DNA from: Nocardia beijingensis NBRC 16342
Lineage (GTDB): Bacteria; Actinomycetota; Actinomycetes; Mycobacteriales; Mycobacteriaceae
DNA length: 64,000 nucleotides
Assembly (NCBI RefSeq): GCF_001612785.1
Contig: NZ_BDBC01000015.1
Span: 186,001-250,000 of the forward strand
Direction of reading: 5' to 3'
Numbering within the stretch: position 1 is the first letter of the stretch; each line of letters opens with the position of its first letter. The translations under genes were made by a program, and so were the position numbers. The notes beneath the pieces were generated by a model. The model searched no databases and was not told the origin of the DNA. It was given only the letters and a program-made list of their open reading frames with translations. Shown here piece after piece: positions 37,809 through 46,205 of the stretch.

Positions 37809-39359
37809 ATGCAACACAGGGAGGTGACGCTCGCCGCGGCGCCGTGGGGGTCGCGACTGCTCGGGTCGGCCGAGGAGTCGTCGGGGCTGCGGCGTATCCG
37901 CGTTCAGTTGTTGCTCACGGTGCCCACCTTGCTGGGCAATCTGACCGGCATGGTCGTGTCGATCGTCCTGGTCGGCTTCGTCTTGCCGGGGCCATCGGTG
38001 TTCACTCGGGATCTCTTGCTGCTCGACGCGCTCGCCGCGCCGCTGTACGCGACCTGCGCGCTGTTGGCCGGGCTGTGGTGGGGCACCAGCCGCGAATTGC
38101 GTGCCCTGCGCTGGGCCACCGATCCGGAGCACGTGCCGACCGAGGAGGAGCAGGCCGCGGCCACGGCGGTGCCGCGCAGGCTGGTGCGCGACCAAGCGCT
38201 GCTGTGGTGCGGCGGACTCGTGCTGCTGACCACGCTGTACGGCCTCGCCGAACCGCGGTTGATCCCGAAGGTGGCCTTCGGCATCGCGATCAGCGCCATC
38301 GTGGTGTGCGCCAACAGCTATCTGATCATCGAGTTCGCGCTGCGGCCGGTCACCGCGCGGGTGCTGGAAGCCGCGGATTCCGGCAGACGCCGCGGCATCG
38401 GCGTCTTCGGGCGCGCGCTCATCGTCTGGATGGTCGGCTCCGGCGTGCCGGTGGCCGGGATGATGGTGCTCGCGGTGCTGGCGCTCACGATCGACGACGT
38501 CACCAAGGCGCGATTGGCGGTGTGCGTGCTGTCGCTCGGCGGGGCGACGCTGGTCTTCGGTCTGCTGCTGATGACGCAGACCCTGGCCGCGACCGTCGCT
38601 CCCATCCTCGGCGTGCGCAGGGCGATGCGTCAGGTGGAGGACGGCGATCTCGATGTGGCGCTGGCCGTCTACGACGGCACCGAACTCGGTGAATTGCAAA
38701 GCGGTTTCAATCACATGGTGGAAGGGCTGCGCGAACGGGAGCAGATCAGGGACCTGTTCGGCAGGCATGTCGGGCGCGAGGTCGCCGCGGCCGCGCTGGC
38801 GGGCGACCCGACGCTCGGCGGTGTGGAGACCGACGCGGCGGCCCTGTTCATCGATATCGTCGGCTCGACGACGATGGCCGCGACCATCCCCGCGCCGGAG
38901 ATGGTCGCCATCCTCAATCGGTTCTTCGGCATCGTCGTGGACGAGGTGGAGCGCCACGGCGGGCTGGTCAACAAGTTCGAGGGCGACGCGGCCCTCGCCG
39001 TCTTCGGCACGCCCGCGCCGCTGGCCGACGCCCCGGGCGCGGCGCTGGCCACCGCCCGTGCGATCCGGGCCCGGCTCGACAGCGGGGCGGCCGATTTCGT
39101 CGCCGCCATCGGCGTGGCCGCCGGCCGGGTGGTCGCGGGCAACGTCGGCGCGCATCAGCGCTACGAGTTCACCGTCATCGGCGACGCGGTCAACGAAGCG
39201 GCCCGCCTGTGCGAACTGGCCAAGCGACAGGGCCTGCTGCTCGCCTCGGGCACGACCATCGCGGCGGCCGCCGATCCCGAGGCGGGACTGTGGCGGCTCG
39301 GCGACTCCGTCACCCTCCGCGGCCGCCTGACGCCGACCCGGCTCGCCCGCCCGGCCTGA
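37809..39359 (+). CDS. Membrane adenylate/guanylate cyclase with HAMP domain
   Basis: A 516-residue class III nucleotide cyclase. Six hydrophobic segments occupy residues about 30-270. A HAMP linker (RAMRQVEDGDLDVALAVYDGTELGEL) follows, and then the catalytic domain: FIDIVGST (metal Asp, near 346), KFEGDAALAVFG (near 390) and VIGDAVNEAARLCE (near 457). This is the layout of the Rv1318c/Rv1319c/Rv1320c/Rv3645 group. The ATG at 37809 was chosen as the first codon before conserved sequence; an upstream frame through the octamer repeat is also open. The product would be cAMP. Confidence 0.92.
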   Translation: MQHREVTLAAAPWGSRLLGSAEESSGLRRIRVQLLLTVPTLLGNLTGMVVSIVLVGFVLPGPSVFTRDLLLLDALAAPLYATCALLAGLWWGTSRELRALRWATDPEHVPTEEEQAAATAVPRRLVRDQALLWCGGLVLLTTLYGLAEPRLIPKVAFGIAISAIVVCANSYLIIEFALRPVTARVLEAADSGRRRGIGVFGRALIVWMVGSGVPVAGMMVLAVLALTIDDVTKARLAVCVLSLGGATLVFGLLLMTQTLAATVAPILGVRRAMRQVEDGDLDVALAVYDGTELGELQSGFNHMVEGLREREQIRDLFGRHVGREVAAAALAGDPTLGGVETDAAALFIDIVGSTTMAATIPAPEMVAILNRFFGIVVDEVERHGGLVNKFEGDAALAVFGTPAPLADAPGAALATARAIRARLDSGAADFVAAIGVAAGRVVAGNVGAHQRYEFTVIGDAVNEAARLCELAKRQGLLLASGTTIAAAADPEAGLWRLGDSVTLRGRLTPTRLARPA

Positions 39360-39601
39360 CGCCGTTCCCCACCGCCTGACGATCTCAGCGGTGCGACGGG
39401 TCCCGCCGAGGAAGAACGCCCGCCGCCGGGCTGCCGTCGCAGGATCGGGTGCAGGTGCGGAATCCTCGCGGCGCCCGCCCGGCCCGACGCCGTTTCCCAT
39501 CGCCTGACGATCTCAGCGGTGTGACGGATCCCGCCGAAGATGAGCGCTCGCACGGTCTGTCGCCGCAGGGGGGCCGGGTGCGGGTGCGGCATCCTCGCGG
39601 C
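39346..39601. repeat. 128-bp tandem duplication at convergent gene ends
   Basis: Two imperfect direct copies, 39346-39473 and 39474-39601, both starting CCCGCCCGGCC and containing CGCCTGACGATCTCAGCGGT. The first covers the end and stop codon of the cyclase gene, the second covers the end of the MFS gene. Each carries a CACCGC/GCGGTG-type hairpin that could terminate transcription. Confidence 0.8.
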
Positions 39602-40802
39602 GGGGCAGCAGCAACGGGCTGACGAGGATCAGCAGGCCTGCGACGGTGACAGCCGTGCGCGGGCTGGTCGCGCCTGCGAGCAGCCCGCCGAGCGCGCTCA
39701 GCACGGCGATAGCGGCGCTGCTGCTGATCGACCAAGCCGCCAGGGTGCGGGCGACGCGGTTCTCGGGGGTGTGCTCGAGTCGATAGGTGGCCAGTACCGG
39801 GTTGTACAGGCTCATGCTGATGATGATCGCGAGTTCGACAGCGATCACCGTCACGAGGCCGACGACACCGGGCTGGACGAACGCGAGGCCGATCAGCCAG
39901 ATCGCGCGCAGCGTGCCGACGGTACGAAGAACCCGGCGCCTGCCGTACCGCCGCACGACACGACCGGCGAGGCGTGAGCCGATCAACCCGCCGACGCAAG
40001 GGGCGGCGAACGCAAGGCAGTACTGCCAGGGTGGGAATCCGAGCTCGCGCAGCAGCAGTACGGCCAGCAGCGGCTCGGTGGCCATGATCAATCCGCCGAC
40101 GAGCAACTGGTTGAGGTAGAGCGCGCGCAGGCCGGGATGCCCCAGGATGTGCCGCCAGCCGTCGAGCAGCTCACCGGCCAGGACCGGACGGTCGCCGGTC
40201 CGCTGCGGGGATGCCTCCCGGCCGCGAATCGCCGTGACCGCCAGCGCGGAGCACAGGTAGCTCAGCGCGTCGGCCACCACGGTGGTGACCGGCCCGAACA
40301 GGCCGATCGCCGCACCGCCCAGCGGCGGCCCGACGGCGATGGAACTCCACGTGGTCGACTCGAACCGCGCGTTGGCCGCGAGGAGGTCCTCCGGCCGCAC
40401 GATGGCTTTGAGGTAGGCGCCGCTCGCCGCGTTGAAAGCGATCTTGGCCGCGGCGACCACCGCCGAGACGACCAGCAGTTGGACGAAACCGAGCCTGCCG
40501 AAGGCGTAGGCGACCGGGATCGTCGTCATGACCGCGAACCGGATCAGGTCCATCGCGATCAGCACCGGTCGCTTGCGGCGAAACTCCACCCACGGCCCGA
40601 GCGGCAACGCGATCAGCGCGCCCACCGCAGGCCCCACCGCAGATAGCGCCGACACCTGCGCCGGACTCGCGTGCAACACCAGCACGGCGATCAGCGGCAG
40701 AGCGCCGAAACCCAGCCCGGAGCCGTAGGCGCTGACCGCGTAGGCCGTCCACAGCCAGCCGAATCGCCGACCCAGGTTTCGTCCGGCCACCAAGCTCTGC
40801 AC
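39513..40802 (-). CDS. MFS transporter
   Basis: A 429-residue major facilitator protein with about 12 helices. It opens with FGWLWTAYAVSAYGSGLGFGALPLIAVLVL and has the cytoplasmic WVEFRRKRPVLIAMDLIR loop typical of drug exporters of the MFS_3/enterobactin-exporter type. Its C-terminal tail (DRASAHLRRDPSHR) comes from the second unit of the 128-bp duplication. It is divergent from a LysR gene with an inverted repeat between them, so it is probably LysR controlled. The substrate is unknown. Confidence 0.88.
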   Translation of the reverse strand: MQSLVAGRNLGRRFGWLWTAYAVSAYGSGLGFGALPLIAVLVLHASPAQVSALSAVGPAVGALIALPLGPWVEFRRKRPVLIAMDLIRFAVMTTIPVAYAFGRLGFVQLLVVSAVVAAAKIAFNAASGAYLKAIVRPEDLLAANARFESTTWSSIAVGPPLGGAAIGLFGPVTTVVADALSYLCSALAVTAIRGREASPQRTGDRPVLAGELLDGWRHILGHPGLRALYLNQLLVGGLIMATEPLLAVLLLRELGFPPWQYCLAFAAPCVGGLIGSRLAGRVVRRYGRRRVLRTVGTLRAIWLIGLAFVQPGVVGLVTVIAVELAIIISMSLYNPVLATYRLEHTPENRVARTLAAWSISSSAAIAVLSALGGLLAGATSPRTAVTVAGLLILVSPLLLPRREDAAPAPGPPAATDRASAHLRRDPSHR

Positions 40803-40888
40803 CTCCCGCTTCGGACAACTCGCCGTTGACCGCCGTGATCAAAGCAAGGCCGCGGAGGCGGAATCAAACAACCGATCCGTCGGCGAGC

Positions 40889-40905
40889 CACAACGAATCG
40901 TTGTG
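40889..40905. promoter_or_regulatory. Inverted-repeat operator between MFS and LysR genes
   Basis: CACAACGA (40889-40896) and TCGTTGTG (40898-40905) around a single base, 16 bases before the LysR GTG codon and about 90 bases from the MFS start. It is placed to mediate autoregulation and control of the divergent transporter. Confidence 0.6.
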
Positions 40906-40921
40906 TGGCTAGGGTCTTCTT

Positions 40922-41881
40922 GTGGATCTCGACGCCGTGCGCACCTTCGTCGCCGCCGTTGACGCCGGTCAGTTCCAGGAAGCCGCCGCGGAACTCGCGA
41001 TCACTCAGCAGGCGGTCTCCAAGCGCATCGCGTCGCTGGAGAAAGACCTCGGGGTGCGTCTGTTCGCCCGCACGGCTCGCGGCGCCCAGCTCACGATCGA
41101 CGGTCAGGCCTTCCTGCCGCACGCCCGTGAGCTGCTCCGGGTTGCCGAGCGCGCCGACGCCTCCGTGCGCCCGGGGCGGCGCGTGCTCCGGGTCGATGTC
41201 GTCGCCCGGCGGGTCGTGACAAGCGTGCTCCTCCAGGACTTCCACCGCACGCGTCCCGGCATCGAGCTGGACGTCGTCACGCTGGAAGCCGATCTCGACG
41301 CGGCGATCGCCGCTGTCGAAGCGGGAACGATCGATGCCACCTTTCACGCCGTCCCCCCGCGGCAGCGTCTGCCCAGGGCGATCAGCACTGCCCGGGTGAT
41401 CGACGAGCCGCACCAGTTGCTCGTCGGCCCTCGCCACCCACTCGCCAACGCCCCGGCGGTCACACCTCGGCAGCTGGCCGGGCACCGAATCCGGATGCCG
41501 GGCCTCCCGGTCCGTGGCGAGGTGGCCGACTACTACGCCGAATTCGCGGCCACCTTCGGGTTCACCATCGACATACTCGGCCCGGTCTTCGCGAAAGAGG
41601 CGCTGCTCGACGAGATCGCCGACGCGTCGGACCTGGCGACCCTGGTCGGCGAAGGCTCGCGGTATCTCTGGCCGGACCGCTACGACCTGCGGCGGATTCC
41701 GGTGCGTCATCCGACACCGGTCTACCCGATGTCGATGATCTGGCGCGGCGACAATCCGCATCCCGCGCTGGCCGAACTTCGCGCCTACCTCGAGTCGAGG
41801 CGAGCGCACGCACCCGCCGACGAGGTCTGGGTACCAACATGGGCGCAGCGCGTCCCGCCCACCACGCGGGCGTCCAGCTGA
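40922..41881 (+). CDS. LysR family transcriptional regulator
   Basis: A 319-residue LysR regulator. The winged helix-turn-helix is residues 1-60 (LDAVRTFVAAVDAGQFQEAAAELAITQQAVSKRIASLEKDLGVRLF). The co-inducer domain begins near 90 (RRVLRVDVVARR). The start is a GTG (residue 1 of DLDAVRTF). It is divergent from the MFS transporter gene and likely controls it. The inducer is unknown. Confidence 0.92.
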   Translation: MDLDAVRTFVAAVDAGQFQEAAAELAITQQAVSKRIASLEKDLGVRLFARTARGAQLTIDGQAFLPHARELLRVAERADASVRPGRRVLRVDVVARRVVTSVLLQDFHRTRPGIELDVVTLEADLDAAIAAVEAGTIDATFHAVPPRQRLPRAISTARVIDEPHQLLVGPRHPLANAPAVTPRQLAGHRIRMPGLPVRGEVADYYAEFAATFGFTIDILGPVFAKEALLDEIADASDLATLVGEGSRYLWPDRYDLRRIPVRHPTPVYPMSMIWRGDNPHPALAELRAYLESRRAHAPADEVWVPTWAQRVPPTTRASS

Positions 41882-42004
41882 TCGATGCCCCGATCCGGCG
41901 CGGTGAGCCCCATGCACGGCTCCCGAGAGCTCACCACACCGTCCGGCGGGAAATAGCGCCGGTTCCGCGACCATCGAACACCGGCGCGGACCCGGCCGAA
42001 GGAA

Positions 42005-43543
42005 TCATCCACGCGCACGGCGCAACCGGAACGCCACCACCGCCGCGAGCAACAGAATCGAGGTGGTGCCGACGGCCGCGAAGTGGATACCGGAGACGAA
42101 GGACTCGTGCACCGAGGCGAGGAACGCGCGCCCGGCGGCCTCCGGCAGTTCGCGCGCGAAAGCGGTGGCCGCGCCGAGCGATTCCGAGGCCGACTCCATC
42201 CGGTCGCCGGGCACGTGCGTCGGGTCGATGCCGTTGCGGAAGATCGCCATGACCACGCTGCCGAGGATCGCGACTCCCAGCGCGACACCGGTCTCGTACG
42301 CGGTCTCGGAGACCGCGGCGGCCGCGCCCGCGCGCTCCGGTGGCGCCGAGCCGACCACCAGATCCGACGACACGGTCAGCGCGACGCCGACACCAGCGCC
42401 GATGAGCAGGAACCCGAGCACGAACGGTGTCGTGCTGGTGGTCGCGTCGGGGCCGAGCAGGCCGAACAGCGCCGCGCCCGCCGCCGCCGTGATCAGCGCG
42501 CCGCCGAGCACCGTGCCCGGCCGCAGTCGCCGCACCAGCCAGGCCGCGGCGAGCGAGGCGATCATCCCGGCCGACAGACCGGGCAGCAGCAGCAATCCCG
42601 CCTGCAGCGGGGAGCGTCCCAGCACCAGCTGGAGGTACTGCGAGCCGAAGAACAGCACACCGGCCAGCGCGAACACCGCGAGCAGATTGGTCAGCACCGC
42701 CGTACGGAACTTCGGCAGCGCGAACAACGCCAGATCAAGCATCGGCTGCGCCAGTCGTCGCTGCCTGCGCACGAACCACACGCCGGCCAGCAGACCGAGT
42801 CCGCCGAGCACCGCGACCCGCACGCTCGGACCGTGCGCGGCGAATTCCTTCACCGCGTACACCACCGGCACCAGCGCGAGCATCGACAACACGGCGCTGA
42901 GCAGGTCGAAGCGACCGGGCCGCGGATCACGCGACTCCGGGATCAGCACCGGACCCAGCCCGATCAGCACCAGCATGACCGGCACGTTCACCAGGAAGAC
43001 CGAACCCCACCAATAGTGCTCCAGCAGCCAGCCGCCCAGCAGCGGTCCCGCCGCGGCGCCACCGCCCGCCATCGCGCTCCATACCGCGATCGCGACGGTT
43101 CGCTGCCGCGGATCGAGGAACATCGACCTGATCAACGCCAGCGTGGCCGGCATCAACGTCGCGCCGGCGACACCTTGCAGCACCCGCGCCGCGATGAGCA
43201 TCTCCGGAGTGAAGGCCCACGCCGCGAGCATCGAGGCGGCGCCGAATCCGGCCGCACCGAGCAACAGCAGTCTGCGCCGCCCGATCCGGTCGCCCAGATT
43301 GCCCATGACGACGAGCAGTCCGGCGAGCACGAACGAGTAGACGTCGATGATCCACAGCAGCTGCGGCGTGGTGGGCGCGAGATCGGCGCTGATCGCGGGC
43401 ACGGCCAGGTCGAGCACCGTCGCGTCGACGGCCAGCAGCAGCAGGGCCAGCGCCAGCACGGACAACCCCACCCATTCGCGTGCGCCCGCACGAGGCGGGG
43501 CGTTGCTCGATAGGCCGGTGGGCTGGGTGGTCTGGGGGGTCAT
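42005..43543 (-). CDS. DHA2-type (EmrB/QacA-like) MFS drug exporter
   Basis: A 512-residue, 14-helix drug:H+ antiporter. Diagnostic segments are LDLAVPAISADLAPTTPQLLWIIDVY, NLGDRIGRRRLLLLGAAGFG (motif A) and ARVLQGVAGATLMPATLALI (motif C). The ATG at 43543 has GAGAAAG upstream; the frame upstream is the antisense of the TetR gene. It is divergent from that TetR gene with two operator palindromes in between, the standard arrangement for a self-inducing efflux system. SmvA/QacA relatives export cationic biocides; the substrate here is unknown. Confidence 0.93.
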   Translation of the reverse strand: MTPQTTQPTGLSSNAPPRAGAREWVGLSVLALALLLLAVDATVLDLAVPAISADLAPTTPQLLWIIDVYSFVLAGLLVVMGNLGDRIGRRRLLLLGAAGFGAASMLAAWAFTPEMLIAARVLQGVAGATLMPATLALIRSMFLDPRQRTVAIAVWSAMAGGGAAAGPLLGGWLLEHYWWGSVFLVNVPVMLVLIGLGPVLIPESRDPRPGRFDLLSAVLSMLALVPVVYAVKEFAAHGPSVRVAVLGGLGLLAGVWFVRRQRRLAQPMLDLALFALPKFRTAVLTNLLAVFALAGVLFFGSQYLQLVLGRSPLQAGLLLLPGLSAGMIASLAAAWLVRRLRPGTVLGGALITAAAGAALFGLLGPDATTSTTPFVLGFLLIGAGVGVALTVSSDLVVGSAPPERAGAAAAVSETAYETGVALGVAILGSVVMAIFRNGIDPTHVPGDRMESASESLGAATAFARELPEAAGRAFLASVHESFVSGIHFAAVGTTSILLLAAVVAFRLRRARG

Positions 43544-43572
43544 GACTTTCTCGACTTCCGTCGTCTTTTTCT

Positions 43573-43588
43573 TACCGTCCAGACGGTA
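43573..43588. promoter_or_regulatory. TetR operator 1
   Basis: TACCGTC-CA-GACGGTA palindrome in the MFS/TetR divergent interval. It matches operator 2 in its core, with a centre-to-centre spacing of about 28 bases. Confidence 0.75.
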
Positions 43589-43601
43589 TAGTACTGACAT
43601 A

Positions 43602-43615
43602 ACCGTCCGGACGGT
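43602..43615. promoter_or_regulatory. TetR operator 2
   Basis: Perfect 14-base palindrome ACCGTCCGGACGGT, 12 bases before the TetR start codon. It probably covers the TetR promoter. Confidence 0.8.
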
Positions 43616-43627
43616 ATAGTTCTGTGG

Positions 43628-44167
43628 GTGACGGCTGACACCCGCGACCGCATCCTGGACGCGCTCGAGACCTTGCTCCTGGAAAAAGGCATGTCCCAGG
43701 TCACCTTGGAGAACGTCGCGGCCACCGCGGGCGTCTCCAAAGGCGGCTTGCTCTATCACTTCAAGAGCAAGGACGCGCTGCTCGCGGGCCTGGTCCGCAG
43801 GCTGGCCGACCGGGCAGGCCAGCAGTTGGACAGCGCGGTCGCCAAGGGCGGCTCGGTAGCCGAGTGGTACCTGCAGACGCCGAACCCGGCCGACAAGGCG
43901 GAAGCGGTAGAACTCGAGCTCTACCGGTCGATGCTCGCGACCATGCGCACCATCGACGCCACCCCGGAGCCGGGCGAGGTGCAGCGGGCGCTGGCCGACA
44001 TGATGACTTCCTGGTCGGACGGTCTGGACGAGGAGGTCGCCGACCCGGTGCAGGCCGACCTCATCCGGTTGGTCGGCGACGGGGTCTACCTGCGCGCGCT
44101 GCTCGGCCTGCCGCCCATCGATCCGGTTCGCTACCGGCACGTGGTGGACCGCTTACTGCGGCGCTGA
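43628..44167 (+). CDS. TetR family regulator of the divergent exporter
   Basis: A 179-residue TetR regulator. The DNA-binding domain is DRILDALETLLLEKGMSQVTLENVAATAGVSKGGLLYHFKSKDALLAGLV, a KGGLLYHF variant typical of repressors of drug exporters. The ligand domain is short. The start is GTG at 43628. Two palindromic operators lie between it and the MFS gene, so it probably represses both until a drug binds. Confidence 0.93.
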   Translation: MTADTRDRILDALETLLLEKGMSQVTLENVAATAGVSKGGLLYHFKSKDALLAGLVRRLADRAGQQLDSAVAKGGSVAEWYLQTPNPADKAEAVELELYRSMLATMRTIDATPEPGEVQRALADMMTSWSDGLDEEVADPVQADLIRLVGDGVYLRALLGLPPIDPVRYRHVVDRLLRR

Positions 44168-44183
44168 CGGCTAGACTCGGCCC

Positions 44184-45056
44184 GTGCTGCCAGCCGCCGA
44201 ACCGGCCGGCGCCGTCGGGGCGGGAACAGATCCGGTACCGGGGTCTCCTGGAGCGACGGTGCCGATCCGCCCGCTGAGTTTCCGCGAACTGCTCGATGTG
44301 CCGTTCGCGCTGATCCAGGCGAACATCCGCGCCCTGGCCGGGTTGAGCGTGCCGGGTTTGCTGCTCGCCGAGACCGTTGTCGTCGCGGTGACCGCGGGCG
44401 GCTCCGCGCTCACCGGCGGCTCCGACACCGGCACCGCGTGGTCGGCGATCCTGGCCACAGCGGCCTGCGCGTGGCTGCTGCGGTTCGTGTTACGCGGCAC
44501 GACCGTGGCTCTCGGGCTCGCGACGGTCGGCGGCGCGCCGATCGACCGCAGGACCGCGCTACGCCGATTCGGCGCGACGCTCGGCCCGCTGCTGGTGTTC
44601 CAACTGCTGTTCACCATGGTCGGTGTCGGCGTGCTCGCGGTGAGCGGCCTTCCGATCGTGACGCTGCCGCTCGCCGGGATCTGGCTGGGCTGGCTGCGCG
44701 CCCGCCGCTGGGTCGCGGTGCCCGTGTTGTTCGTCGAGCGCACTTCGCACCGCGACGGCGTCGCCCGCGCCAAACTGCTCGCCGAGGGCGCGGAGTGGCC
44801 GACCACCGGGCTCTGGATCGTCCAGCGGGCGCTGTTCACGTTGCTGGCGGTCCCACTGCTGGCCATACCGCTGTTCGTCTCGGATTTCTCCGGCACCCAC
44901 CGGTGGCCGGTACTCGTGCTGACCACATCGGCGGTCCTGCTGCTGACGGCATTCGGCGAAGTGGTCGAGGCTTCGTCACGCGTGGTCTGCTACGTCGACC
45001 GCCGCTGCCGCCGAGAGGGATTGGACATCCGCATTCCCCGGAGGGAGGCGCAATGA
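44184..45056 (+). CDS. Membrane protein of the MoxR locus (Rv3690-like position)
   Basis: A 290-residue membrane protein with about six hydrophobic helices. It starts with a Pro/Gly/Ala-rich tail, then PLSFRELLDVPFALIQANIRALAG, a pattern shared by glycerophosphoryl-diester-phosphodiesterase-associated membrane (DUF7544-like) proteins. The start is GTG. Its stop overlaps the next start in ATGA, so it is the first gene of the MoxR operon. In Mycobacterium tuberculosis a membrane protein (Rv3690) holds the same position. Function unknown. Confidence 0.75.
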   Translation: MLPAAEPAGAVGAGTDPVPGSPGATVPIRPLSFRELLDVPFALIQANIRALAGLSVPGLLLAETVVVAVTAGGSALTGGSDTGTAWSAILATAACAWLLRFVLRGTTVALGLATVGGAPIDRRTALRRFGATLGPLLVFQLLFTMVGVGVLAVSGLPIVTLPLAGIWLGWLRARRWVAVPVLFVERTSHRDGVARAKLLAEGAEWPTTGLWIVQRALFTLLAVPLLAIPLFVSDFSGTHRWPVLVLTTSAVLLLTAFGEVVEASSRVVCYVDRRCRREGLDIRIPRREAQ

Positions 45057-46138
45057 GCGATCCCGCGACGCCAGGGCAGCGGCCGGCCGAGGTCGTGCTG
45101 TCCAAAGGTCCGCACACCACGAACGCCCCGGCGCCAGGCACCCCGCGGCTCGGCGCCGCCGCCGAACACCGCGCCGCAGCCGAAACCGCCGCGCGGCAGC
45201 GGGACTTCGATCGCGCCCTGCGGGAACGTTTCCGCGCCGTGCTGCGCGGCCTGGAGCAGGGCGGCGTGCTCGAGGTACGGCGGTCGCGCACCGCGCGGGA
45301 GACGGCCGACGACGTGACGACCGCGCTGCCGCTCGAGACCGCCACCGAGATCCAGCCCGCCGCACGCAGCTTCGACGAAGTGGTCTACGGCGGACGCCGC
45401 GCCACCGAGGACGAATACCGCAGGCTGGAGTACGCCGATCGGTTCTCCGCATCCGCTCCGCCGCCCGCACCGGAACCGGTGGAGATCGAGGCGGTGGAGC
45501 AGGCGCCGCGCGCCAGGCGCAGGCTGCCGCCGCTGCCGAACCTGCTGCGCGACCCGAAGTTCTGGGCGGCGCTCGCCGCGACGGCAGCGGTGTTGCTGCT
45601 GGTCTACGGCGCCCTGCAATCCTGCGGAGCCCCGGTCGCGCCGACCGCTCCGCCACCGCAACCGCCGCCGGATCTGCCCGATGTCCCCCCGCCGGACCGC
45701 CCCGGCTTCGGGACGGGTGAGGACGCGATCTGGGACCGGCTGCCCGCGCCGGTCTTCTACGGCGGCGTGCAGTTCCTCATCGCCGCCGCGGCGGTGGTGT
45801 GGTGGCGTGCCCGCAGACGGGGCGCTCTGGTCCGCGAGCCGCGGCCGGTCGAGGTGGCCGCGAACGAACTGCTCGCGGGCCAAGCGGCGTTGTACCGCCG
45901 CTCGAAGGACCACGAGCACGTCGCGGGGAAGCTGCGGGCGGCGACGCTGCGCCGCGTTCGCGCACCGCTCGGCATCACCGCCGACACCCCGCCGGACCGG
46001 GTCGCCGCCGTGATCGCCGCGCGGATCGGGGCCGACCCCGGCCGGATCGGCGCCGCCCTGTTCGGCCCGGTGCCCGACCCGGCGACCCTCATGGTGGTCG
46101 CCGCTCAGCTCGAACGGATCGAATCGGAGATCGGATGA
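45053..46138 (+). CDS. DUF4129 / DUF4350-like fusion protein
   Basis: A 361-residue protein with two parts that usually belong to separate genes. Residues about 38-145 match DUF4129: AAETAARQRDFDRALRERFR, GGVLEVRRSRTARETADDV and FDEVVYGGRRATEDEYRRL. After a membrane helix (about 165-187), a Pro-rich segment and another helix (about 235-255), residues 265-361 match the C-terminal end of DUF4350 proteins: GQAALYRRSKDHEHVAGKLR through LGITADTPPDRVAAVIAAR. The amidotransferase-like core of DUF4350 is missing. It sits directly before moxR, as Rv3691 does. Confidence 0.75.
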   Translation: MSDPATPGQRPAEVVLSKGPHTTNAPAPGTPRLGAAAEHRAAAETAARQRDFDRALRERFRAVLRGLEQGGVLEVRRSRTARETADDVTTALPLETATEIQPAARSFDEVVYGGRRATEDEYRRLEYADRFSASAPPPAPEPVEIEAVEQAPRARRRLPPLPNLLRDPKFWAALAATAAVLLLVYGALQSCGAPVAPTAPPPQPPPDLPDVPPPDRPGFGTGEDAIWDRLPAPVFYGGVQFLIAAAAVVWWRARRRGALVREPRPVEVAANELLAGQAALYRRSKDHEHVAGKLRAATLRRVRAPLGITADTPPDRVAAVIAARIGADPGRIGAALFGPVPDPATLMVVAAQLERIESEIG

Positions 46139-46205
46139 GACGCCGTCGCGCGAGCATCGTCCGGCTCATGGCCTGCGGGAACGCCCGCGAACCACAGGAG
46201 AAGCG

